DNA of 64,000 nucleotides from JAFLCM01 sp964510955 (GTDB taxonomy: Bacteria > Planctomycetota > Phycisphaerae > Phycisphaerales > UBA1924). Below the pieces are notes generated by a model that saw only the letters and a list, made by a program, of their open reading frames with translations, ran no database searches and was not told the DNA's origin. Positions 37,721 through 45,686 of this stretch are shown one piece after another (the stretch's first letter is position 1; each line of letters starts with the position of its first letter). The stretch covers positions 1 through 64,000 of the forward strand of contig CAZEDW010000015.1 of NCBI GenBank assembly GCA_964510955.1. Direction: 5' to 3'. Made by a program: the position numbers and the translations under genes.

Positions 37721-37843
37721 TTTGCTTTGACTACCTCTCCATGCAACTCTGATGCCTGCTTCCCCCTTTGAATCCAAACCCAATCCCCCATCCGATTCCG
37801 CTCCGTTCCCTCCGAGTTCTCTGAGTTCAATCCCGAGCCGCCC

Positions 37844-39148
37844 ATGAACCAACCAACGGCCTTCTCTCGGCGCGCGTTTCTTTCCCGCGGCTTTACGCTG
37901 GCGTCGGCGGCCGTGACGGTGCCGATGTTCATCGACCTGTCCGCGCGCGTGCTGGCCGCCCAGGTCAAGCCGGGGCAGTCATCGCAGCCCGGGGTGGCGC
38001 AGGACCGCATCCTGGTCGTCGTGCAGCTCGCGGGCGGAAACGACGGGCTGAACACGGTGATCCCGTTCGGTGACGCGGCGTATTACAAGGCCCGAACGAG
38101 CATCGCCATCCCGCAGAAGGAAGTGCTCGCGCTGGCGGAGGCCGACGGCATCGGCCTGCACCCCAAGATGGTGGGGCTGAAATCGCTGTACGACAAGGGG
38201 ATGCTGTCGGTGGTGCAGGACGTGGGGTACCCGAATCCGAATCGCTCGCACTTCAAGAGCATGGACATCTGGCACACCGCCGACACGAGCGGGACGGGCG
38301 AGGGGTGGTTGGGTCGGTACTTTGACAACCAGTGCGCCGGCGCCCCCGGGGCGGGATGCGGCTGCGACAGCGAGGCCGGCGTGGCCCTGGGTCGCACCGC
38401 GCCCTTGGCCATGGAAGGGCGGATGTACAAGCCGGTGGCGTTCGATTCGCCGGAGCTGTTCAAGTGGACGGGGCTGGACATGGACGACGGCCGGCTGGTC
38501 AAGCCCTACAAGACGATCGAGGAAACGCAGGAGCTGAAGGGTGCGCGCGGGGGCGATACGGCCGCGAGTTTCCTGATGCGGACGGCGCTGGATGCGCAGC
38601 TCGCCTCCGAGCGCGTGCGCAAGGCGGTCGAGCGCAAGCCGGAGGTGGAGTACCCGCGGACCGGGCTGGCCCGCCAGCTCTCGATGGTCGCGTCGATGAT
38701 CGCGGCGGGGATGCCCACGCGGGTTTACTACGTCACCCTCGGCGGGTTCGACACCCACGCGGGTCAGGGGGCGGCCAACGGCACGCAGGCGAACCTGCTC
38801 GAGCAGTTCTCGTCGGCGGTCAAGGCGTTCTATGACGACCTCGCGAAGCAGGAGAACGACAAGCGGGTGCTGACGATGAGCTTCAGTGAGTTCGGGCGGC
38901 GCGTCGGTCAGAACGCCAGCGGCGGCACCGACCACGGCACCGCCGCCCCGATGTTCCTGGCGGGGCCGATGGTCCGTCCGGGCGTGCTTGGCAAGCACCC
39001 GTCGCTTACCGACCTGGACCAGGGTGACCTGAAGTTCACGACCGATTTCCGCAGCGTGTACGCCGGGATCCTGCAGCAGTGGCTGAAGGCCGACGCGGAC
39101 AAGGTGCTCGAGGGGCGCTTTGCGCCGGCGAAGATCGTGCGGGGGTGA
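37844..39148 (+). CDS. DUF1501 protein with Tat signal
   Basis: The 434-residue protein opens with a twin-arginine signal (FSRRAFLSRGF, then a hydrophobic stretch ending RVLAAQ). The mature part has the DUF1501 sulfatase-like fold: ILVVVQLAGGNDGLNTVIPFGDAAYYKAR, HPKMVGLKSLYDKG, NRSHFKSMDIWHTAD, YYVTLGGFDTHAGQ, TMSFSEFGRRVGQNASGGTDHGTAAPMF. Family members are exported and have no proven activity; the conserved Asp/His set resembles metal sites of alkaline phosphatases. It follows its usual DUF1800 partner by 190 bases and is presumably translated with it. Confidence 0.9.
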   Translation: MNQPTAFSRRAFLSRGFTLASAAVTVPMFIDLSARVLAAQVKPGQSSQPGVAQDRILVVVQLAGGNDGLNTVIPFGDAAYYKARTSIAIPQKEVLALAEADGIGLHPKMVGLKSLYDKGMLSVVQDVGYPNPNRSHFKSMDIWHTADTSGTGEGWLGRYFDNQCAGAPGAGCGCDSEAGVALGRTAPLAMEGRMYKPVAFDSPELFKWTGLDMDDGRLVKPYKTIEETQELKGARGGDTAASFLMRTALDAQLASERVRKAVERKPEVEYPRTGLARQLSMVASMIAAGMPTRVYYVTLGGFDTHAGQGAANGTQANLLEQFSSAVKAFYDDLAKQENDKRVLTMSFSEFGRRVGQNASGGTDHGTAAPMFLAGPMVRPGVLGKHPSLTDLDQGDLKFTTDFRSVYAGILQQWLKADADKVLEGRFAPAKIVRG

Positions 39149-39205
39149 GCAGTTCCCCACAGCGACATCGTGCACCGGGAGATGCCGGTTTGGAGTCGGC
39201 CCGGC

Positions 39206-41470
39206 TTACGGGCACGCCTGCCCGAACGCCGCGAGCAACTGGATCAGGTCGGTGGTGTTCACGAGACCGTCGCCCGACAGGTCGGCGCCGGTGGCGGGGG
39301 GGGCGGCCTGACCGAACTGCGCGAGAAGCAGCGTGAGATCGATGGTGTCGCAGGCGTGGTCGCCGGAGACGTCGCCACGGCAGCCGTAGACGGCGTTGTA
39401 GGTGTTGACGCCGAAGAGCGGCGGGGTGAGCGGGTTGGTGCTCTGCTCGTTGCCGTTGATCTCCCAGTGCCTGAACTGGGCGCCGTTGAATGAGAGCGGG
39501 GCGGTGAACGCGACGCTGGTGCCGCCGATGTAATGCAGGAGGATGGGGGTGTCCCCGCTGCCGACGCCGAAGGGGTCGGCGGTGCTGATGGTGATGGGCA
39601 CGCCGCTGTACGGCGAGCTGGTGACGCTGGTCGCGAGCGTGCTGAGATAACTCGCGGTGGCGGCGACGAAGCCGGTGATGTTGGGCGTGATGACGCGCTG
39701 GCCGGCGGGGGAGGGCGCCCCGTTGACGATCCAGTTGCTGAAGACGAACGTGCCGGACGTCTGCGGCGCCGTGAGGGTGAGGCCGGTTCCGGACGCGTAG
39801 TTGCGGGCGAACGGTGTGACGCCGGTGCTCTGCCCGTTCACGTCGTTGGGGGTGACGTCGATCGACACGCCGGGCACGCCGCCGGAAGCGTCCACAACGA
39901 TCTGTTGGTTTGGGCTGAGGTCGTAGTTTTGGACCCAGGTGGTCCAGGTGTTGGAGGCCGAGGGGTACTCATTAAACGCCCAGAACGAGGAGTCGTCGGC
40001 GGGGTCGACGACGACGGCGGAGTAGTCGCCCCAGCGGGTTGGCGAGCCGATGCCGGGGTTGTAGTTGATGGTGGTGGACTTGATGGACGTCGGGGCGCTC
40101 ATGGTGCCCAGCGGGTCCGCGGGCCTGCGCGTGCTGTAAAAGATCGACGCGCCGGTGGTGGTCGAAGAGCGCGTAAACATGACAGTGGCCTCGCCCGCGG
40201 CGTTGACGGCGATGGACGGGTTGAGGAACCCGGTGTTGGCCGCGCTGATCGTGCCGCTCTGCACGAGGCTGACGGAGGTGGGCCAGTTCGCGGTGCTGAT
40301 CTGGTACCAGCGGACTGCGGGGACGCTGCCGCTGGCGATGGAGTTGCAGACCCACAACGAGCCGTCGCGCCAGACGGGGGTGGCCTGGACGCGGCCGTCG
40401 ATGGTGTCGAGGGTGACACCGCCGCCGGTCTGCGGCGCCGACGGGGGGAAGCCGTACGACGGGACGGCGAGCGAGCGCTTGGTGAGGACGGGGGTGCCGG
40501 TGGCGTTGGTGACGCCGTAGATGTTGATGGTTGAGCCGCCGTCGGTTGAGACCATGAACTCGGCGGGGTTGGTGGCGCCGATGGTGGAGGCGGGGTGGAC
40601 GGAGAAGACGCCCTGGCCCGAGGGCCCCGTGATGCCGGCGATGTCGCTGTAGGCGATGGTGTTGCTGAAGTTGATGAGCTGGGCCTTGGGAATAACGCGG
40701 AGCTTGACACTCGTGCCGCCGCTGGCCCTCGGGAACATGTTGGCGCTGACATAGAGCGCGTCCTTGTCCACGCCCATCATGGGGTAGTCGGACCAGTCGC
40801 CGGTGGGGTTGGAGCCATTGAGGGTGGAGTCGAGGATGTACTTCTTCCAGGCGCCGTTGGGGTCGCTGGTGGCCGACACGCCGATCATGTAATAGGAGTA
40901 ATCGTCGATGTTGCTGATCGCAAGGATCATGTTGAACCAGCGGCCCGAGTCGCGGTCGTACAGCACGCGCGGGTCGGAGGTGAAGGTGCTGGGGGGCTGC
41001 AAAGGCGCGAAGAACGAGCCGTAGCTGCCGGAGGCCATCGCCGCGCCGTTGGACTTCCTGTACACGGCGAATCCGGCGTTGGTGCCCGCCATCACGTGCA
41101 GCGGGCCGGCGCCCATGGTGCAGTCGGGCGGGAACACGCTGCCGGATGCCACGCTGTTGAACCCGCGGTACAGGCCGCGCACATCGGGCGATGGCGACTC
41201 ATCGTTCGCGGGCGGGATGATCGTGCCGGCGATCAGCACGGGCGTGTGCCGGTCGCTGTCGCGGGGGATCGCGCTGTACGAGTAGGTGCGCTCGACCTGG
41301 ATGTTCCGCGAGCGGTTCAGGACATCCTGCATCGTCTCGACAATCTGCGGCGGCGTGACGACCGTCGTGAAGACCATCTCGTCGGGCGCGGGCTGGCCGG
41401 CGCCGGCTGCCGTGGCTGCGGCGGCGATGAGGAGCGCGGCGCTCCAAGGCGTGCTGATGGGGGTCCTCAT
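39206..41470 (-). CDS. Secreted dockerin-tailed protein of unknown function
   Basis: The 754-residue protein has a signal peptide (to about residue 25, AAGAGQ). Residues 60-500 show repeated beta-sheet blades with Asp-rich turns (DPRVLYDRDSGRWF, YPMMGVDKDALYVSAN, DYSAVVVDPADDSSFW), as in beta-propellers. A second beta module with SNWIVNGAP and FRHWEINGNEQ follows, resembling surface repeat domains. The end has two EF-hand repeats (DVSGDHACDTIDL, DLSGDGLVNTTDL) and closes with FGQACP. It is likely displayed on the cell surface. No enzymatic residues are recognised. Confidence 0.8.
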   Translation of the reverse strand: MRTPISTPWSAALLIAAAATAAGAGQPAPDEMVFTTVVTPPQIVETMQDVLNRSRNIQVERTYSYSAIPRDSDRHTPVLIAGTIIPPANDESPSPDVRGLYRGFNSVASGSVFPPDCTMGAGPLHVMAGTNAGFAVYRKSNGAAMASGSYGSFFAPLQPPSTFTSDPRVLYDRDSGRWFNMILAISNIDDYSYYMIGVSATSDPNGAWKKYILDSTLNGSNPTGDWSDYPMMGVDKDALYVSANMFPRASGGTSVKLRVIPKAQLINFSNTIAYSDIAGITGPSGQGVFSVHPASTIGATNPAEFMVSTDGGSTINIYGVTNATGTPVLTKRSLAVPSYGFPPSAPQTGGGVTLDTIDGRVQATPVWRDGSLWVCNSIASGSVPAVRWYQISTANWPTSVSLVQSGTISAANTGFLNPSIAVNAAGEATVMFTRSSTTTGASIFYSTRRPADPLGTMSAPTSIKSTTINYNPGIGSPTRWGDYSAVVVDPADDSSFWAFNEYPSASNTWTTWVQNYDLSPNQQIVVDASGGVPGVSIDVTPNDVNGQSTGVTPFARNYASGTGLTLTAPQTSGTFVFSNWIVNGAPSPAGQRVITPNITGFVAATASYLSTLATSVTSSPYSGVPITISTADPFGVGSGDTPILLHYIGGTSVAFTAPLSFNGAQFRHWEINGNEQSTNPLTPPLFGVNTYNAVYGCRGDVSGDHACDTIDLTLLLAQFGQAAPPATGADLSGDGLVNTTDLIQLLAAFGQACP

Positions 41471-41664
41471 GTCGCGATCCTCCAGGTGGGCGCAGCGAAG
41501 GTGTTCGACCCCGGAGCGAGCCCATCAGGCTAGAAGGTCTTACCCCTCAGGACGTGGGGAATCGTGGTCCGAATTCGGGCGGTTCGTACGGCGCAACGAC
41601 CGAAAACACACCGAACTCGGCGGGACGCTGGTGGGGCTGCGGAGAGATCGCACGAGGCTTCAGG

Positions 41665-43497
41665 TCATGGCGCCGGGCACGTCGAGCCGAACGAGCCCAG
41701 CAACGCCGTGAGGTCGGAGGTGCTGACGAATCCGTCACCGGTGACGTCGCCGCTGGTGTACGGCGTGACGGCGTGCCCGAAGTCGCCGAGCACGATCGTG
41801 AGGTCGGGGGTGTCGACGGCGCCGCTGAGATTGAGGTCCGGCAGGAGCGAGAGCGCGGCGGGGGCCGAGGTGTCGGAGCCGCAGCCGTTGGACGCCGAGC
41901 AGCGGTAGCGGATCGCGTGCGGACCGCTCAGGTGGCGTGACGCGCTGGTGTCGGCTGCGACGGTGAGCAGGGGCGTGGTTGATCCGGACACCACCGCCCC
42001 GATACCCGGCGCGTTGCCGTCCCATGGGGCGGTCGGGCCGTCGCTGAGCGCAACGTACGTGTTGCTGCCCGGCGCTGTCTCGCGCTGCCATTGGTACGAC
42101 AGGCCGGCGCCCACGGCGTCGATGCGGAACGAGGCGGAACTGCCGGGGCAGGTGGTGACCGGCGCGGGGGGTACGGCGATCGCGGGGGACACGGCGGCGC
42201 CCCGGCACAGTTCCAGAGCGTCGTCAATGCCGTTGACGTTGCAGTCCGGGATGGGTCGCCCAGCCTCGATGATCTTGTAGACGGTCGAGTTTCCGGCTGT
42301 GGTGGACCACGCGCAGGCGTACATCTCGCCGTCGTAGTCCTCGCCGAAGGAGACGAATGTCATGCCGAAAGGGAACTCGGGCTGCCGGTTCGTGAAGCTG
42401 GTCACCGAGCCGCCGACGAGGCGGAATGACCAGGTTTTCTGGTTCCAGTCGCCGAAGAAGTAGGTGCCGCGGAGCGCGGGCATCAGGCAGCCGCGGTAGA
42501 CGTATCCGCCGATCACGGCGGTGCCGACGGCGTGGGTGTACTCGTACACCGGTGGCACCGAGGGCGGGAGCTGCGCCGGGCAGCCCGCGAAGTTCGTGGG
42601 GAGCGTGCCCTCGATACAGCGCCAACCGAAAAAAGATCCGCCCGCGGAAGCGGGAACGACCATGTCCACCTCTTCACGCTGGCCCTGCCCCACGTCGCCG
42701 ATCCACAGGTCACCGGTCTGGCGGTCGAACGAGCAGCGCCACGGGTTGCGCAGGCCGTAGCACCAGATTTCGCCGGCCGCGCCCGGGGTTGACACGAACG
42801 GGTTGCTGGCGGGGATGACGTAGTTCTTGTTGGCGTCGGCGGGGAACCCGTCGTCGTCGGCGGTGCCGGGGACGCCGTCGGGCCCGTTGACGTCGATACG
42901 GAGGATCTTGCCTTTGAGCACGGTGAGGTCCGAACCGGCGTTGAGCGGGTCGTTCTCGCCGCCGTCGCCGGTGGCGATGTAGAGCTTGCCGTCGGTGCCG
43001 AAGTCCATCCAACCGGCGCGGTGCTGCTTGATCGTGTAGGGGATGCGGAGGATCTGCACGCGCGAGTTGAAATCGGCGACGTCTGGGTTGCCCGGCAGTG
43101 TTTTGAACCGCATGACGACCGTGTCTGCGAGATTGGAGGTGCCGACGGTAAAGTTGACGTAGAAGTAGCCGTTGGTCGCGAAGTTCGGGTGGAACGCCAG
43201 GCCGAGCAGGCCGTACTCGAGCACATAGGCGTCCGAGCCGGTCATGAGCGAGGCGACATCAACCATCGGAGTGGGCAGCACCGAGCCGTTGCGCACAACC
43301 TTGACCTTGCCTCGCTGCTCAACGATGTAGATGCTCGACGGGTCCTGCGGCGCGTGGGTGACGAACACCGGTTGGGTGAGGCCCGTGGCGAACGTCTGCA
43401 GCGCCAGCGGTGGATCGGCGGCCATCGCCGGCGCGGCGCCGGCGGCGGAGGCCGCGATCGTGAGGACGAGGCGCAGGGATCGCGTCAGGCATGGCAT
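41665..43497 (-). CDS. Secreted glucose/sorbosone dehydrogenase-like protein with Ig-like and dockerin-like domains
   Basis: The 610-residue protein has a signal peptide (to AMAAD), a six-bladed propeller of the PQQ-dependent glucose/sorbosone dehydrogenase type (ALQTFATGLTQPVFVTHAP, YGLLGLAFHPNFATNGYFYVNF, DGKLYIATGDGGEND, YGLRNPWRCSFDRQTGDLWIGDVGQGQREEVD), an Ig-like domain with LSYQWQRE, and two EF-hand repeats ending FGSTCPAP. The enzyme class oxidises sugars with PQQ in the periplasm or outside. The ATG is fixed by GGAGG 8 bases upstream. Unlike its neighbours the first EF-hand repeat lacks the preceding cysteine. Confidence 0.85.
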   Translation of the reverse strand: MPCLTRSLRLVLTIAASAAGAAPAMAADPPLALQTFATGLTQPVFVTHAPQDPSSIYIVEQRGKVKVVRNGSVLPTPMVDVASLMTGSDAYVLEYGLLGLAFHPNFATNGYFYVNFTVGTSNLADTVVMRFKTLPGNPDVADFNSRVQILRIPYTIKQHRAGWMDFGTDGKLYIATGDGGENDPLNAGSDLTVLKGKILRIDVNGPDGVPGTADDDGFPADANKNYVIPASNPFVSTPGAAGEIWCYGLRNPWRCSFDRQTGDLWIGDVGQGQREEVDMVVPASAGGSFFGWRCIEGTLPTNFAGCPAQLPPSVPPVYEYTHAVGTAVIGGYVYRGCLMPALRGTYFFGDWNQKTWSFRLVGGSVTSFTNRQPEFPFGMTFVSFGEDYDGEMYACAWSTTAGNSTVYKIIEAGRPIPDCNVNGIDDALELCRGAAVSPAIAVPPAPVTTCPGSSASFRIDAVGAGLSYQWQRETAPGSNTYVALSDGPTAPWDGNAPGIGAVVSGSTTPLLTVAADTSASRHLSGPHAIRYRCSASNGCGSDTSAPAALSLLPDLNLSGAVDTPDLTIVLGDFGHAVTPYTSGDVTGDGFVSTSDLTALLGSFGSTCPAP

Positions 43498-43649
43498 GTT
43501 TCGTTCCTCCAGGCGGTTGGGATCGCGCGCCGCGCGTTGGGTGGCGGCCCGATGACAAGTTACAAACCCCCCGGCTTGCGGCACCCGTCAGTGCTGCGGT
43601 CTCCCGTTTTTGGCCGCTGCCATCGACCATCCGGTGCTGGGAGATTCGC

Positions 43650-45473
43650 TTAGCAGCCGAGCCCGAACTGTCCGAGCAACGCCACGAGGTCGGCGGTGTC
43701 GACGCGCCCGTCGCCGTTGAAATCCCCCGGCGCCCACCGGGCGACCGAGGCGCCGAAGGAGCCGAGCAGCGTGAGCAGGTCCGGTGTGTCGATGAGCAGA
43801 TCGGCGTTCAGGTCGAGCGGGCAGGTCGGGATAAACTCGTACGCGCCGACATCCACGAGGGGCTGGGCGCCGACGCCGGAGTCGGGCGACTGCGGTACAT
43901 CTCTGAATCGCGGCTGCGACGCGAGGTCTTTGCTGGTTCCGATGGGAACGCCGGCGTTCGAGCCTGCGTCGATGCACGGTGAAAGCGCGGTCAGGCGGAG
44001 ATCGTCGTCGAGCGTGCCGCCGACGGCGTCGGGGCCTTTGAGGCTCACGAACAATGGGTCGCCCCCGAAGTTGCCGGCGCCACCGAGAGCGCCGGTCCAA
44101 CCTTGAACGCACGAGTTCGTGACGGCGATGGGTGTGGGGCCTCCGAGCGAGCGGATGGCGGCGGCCTCGCCCGTGCCGCCCTGGCCGGCGTTGTTCCAGA
44201 ACACACAGTTGATGACCCGCGAGCCGTAGCCCGGGTCCTGGATCACGGTGGCGCCGGTCCCGCCGGTGCCGCCGTTGCTGGCGAAGGTGCAGTTGATGAA
44301 ATCCGCGGCGCTTGTGTCCTTGATGTTCACGGTCACCTTTGACGGCTGGTTGGCGGCGGTCAGTCCGTGGCCGATGAACAGCGAGTTCAGGAAGATGGGG
44401 TGAGCGTCGGCCTGGAGATACGCGGCGTCGCCGATATCGAACGAGCCGGCGTTGTCGACAAAGCGGCAGCGGTCGATGACGGCGTGGCTGGCCTGAAGGA
44501 AGACGCCGCCGCCGCTCGACCCGGTGTGGTTCAGGTGAAAGAGGCAGTCCTCGATGCGGGGCGCGCCCTCGCTGTCGAGCAGGCCGGGCCCGTGCCCGCT
44601 GCTGATGTTGCCGTTGTTGTTGAAGAACACGCACCCACGGATGATGGGCGAGGAAGGACCGGGGTCGGCGGGGATACGTTTGCCGTTGAAGAAGCCGCCC
44701 CCCATGTTGCCCGTGTTGGCCTCGAAGCGGCAGTTCTCGAAGAGTCCTGAGGCGACCCGCAGGTTGGCGGCGCCCGATCCGCGTTGAAAAGCCCGGTTGT
44801 TGATGAACGTGCAGTCCCGGATCGTCGGCGCCGCGGCGTCGACGCAAAGGCCGCCGCCGCTCGCGTTGGCCGAGTTGAGCGTGAACACGCATGACAGCAC
44901 CGTCGGTGAGCCGCCCACGATCAACATGCCGGCGCCGTCTTCCCGATCGACCGGGCTGATGGTGCCGATGGAGCGGGCGTCGCCCTGGCGGATGACGAAG
45001 CCGTCGATGAGGGCGGATGGGTCGCAGTTATCCGCGCGGACGACGTGGGCGCTGTTGTCGTTGCCCGACGGGAAGCCGTTGGCCGGGTCATTGGCGTTGA
45101 GATCGCCGGTGAGAATCGTGAGATTGGCGGCGGGGTTCCGCTGTGCGAGGCTGGTCTCGACACCGGAAAACCCGGCGTAAACGGCCACGCCGTTCTTGAG
45201 TGCGAAGCTGGTGTTGCGGTCGCCGCTGGGGCCGGCGGGGGCGTAGACGCCGGCGGCGACCCAGATTTGTGCGCCGTTGCCCGGCGCGGCCGCCGTGAGG
45301 GCGGCCTGCAGACCCAGCCTGCCCCGGTACGCGTCGGCCCAGGACGAGCCGTCGTTGGTGCCGGTCGCAAGATTGGCGTTGACGTACAACACGCCCGCGG
45401 AAGCGAGGTCCGCGCCGTGCAGCAGCGCGACAAGCGCCAAGGCATTCCGAACGAAACGGCGCAAACCTTTCAT
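43650..45473 (-). CDS. Secreted right-handed beta-helix protein with dockerin-like tail
   Basis: The 607-residue protein has a signal peptide (to about residue 26), then LYVNANLATGTNDGSSWADAY, a typical opening of surface beta-helix proteins. Short repeated units follow (SPTVLSCVF, APTIRDCTFINN, SPIIRGCVFFNNN, APRIEDCLFHLN, HAVIDRCRFVDN, ADFINCTFASN), one per coil. It ends with VDVGAYEF, common to these proteins, and two EF-hand repeats closing FGLGC. The fold is often found in polysaccharide lyases and adhesins; no catalytic set is evident. A strong ribosome site (GGAGGTGAGG) precedes the ATG. Confidence 0.85.
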   Translation of the reverse strand: MKGLRRFVRNALALVALLHGADLASAGVLYVNANLATGTNDGSSWADAYRGRLGLQAALTAAAPGNGAQIWVAAGVYAPAGPSGDRNTSFALKNGVAVYAGFSGVETSLAQRNPAANLTILTGDLNANDPANGFPSGNDNSAHVVRADNCDPSALIDGFVIRQGDARSIGTISPVDREDGAGMLIVGGSPTVLSCVFTLNSANASGGGLCVDAAAPTIRDCTFINNRAFQRGSGAANLRVASGLFENCRFEANTGNMGGGFFNGKRIPADPGPSSPIIRGCVFFNNNGNISSGHGPGLLDSEGAPRIEDCLFHLNHTGSSGGGVFLQASHAVIDRCRFVDNAGSFDIGDAAYLQADAHPIFLNSLFIGHGLTAANQPSKVTVNIKDTSAADFINCTFASNGGTGGTGATVIQDPGYGSRVINCVFWNNAGQGGTGEAAAIRSLGGPTPIAVTNSCVQGWTGALGGAGNFGGDPLFVSLKGPDAVGGTLDDDLRLTALSPCIDAGSNAGVPIGTSKDLASQPRFRDVPQSPDSGVGAQPLVDVGAYEFIPTCPLDLNADLLIDTPDLLTLLGSFGASVARWAPGDFNGDGRVDTADLVALLGQFGLGC

Positions 45474-45610
45474 CGCCTCACCTCCGACGCTTGCAAGGAG
45501 CGGAACGTCAGAGCTCCAAGTTACCATCGTGGGTGGCTCTCGCGGATGGCGTTGCATTGGGAATCACGACAAGAAATGGGACAGAGCTCGGTGCCGTCCT
45601 CTCGGGGACC

Positions 45611-45646
45611 AAGAAAATGCCCGCCCCCGATCGACCGGGGGCGGGC
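45611..45646 (-). terminator. Rho-independent terminator of the polyglycine dockerin gene
   Basis: A perfect 10-bp GC stem (45619-45628 with 45637-45646) has an eight-base loop. On the minus strand it is followed by ATTTTCTT. It lies about 40 bases past the stop of the upstream minus-strand gene and ends that transcript before the beta-helix gene. Confidence 0.75.
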
Positions 45647-45686
45647 GAGCACAGTAACCGTCCGGGCGAGGCGGACCGGTAGAAGT

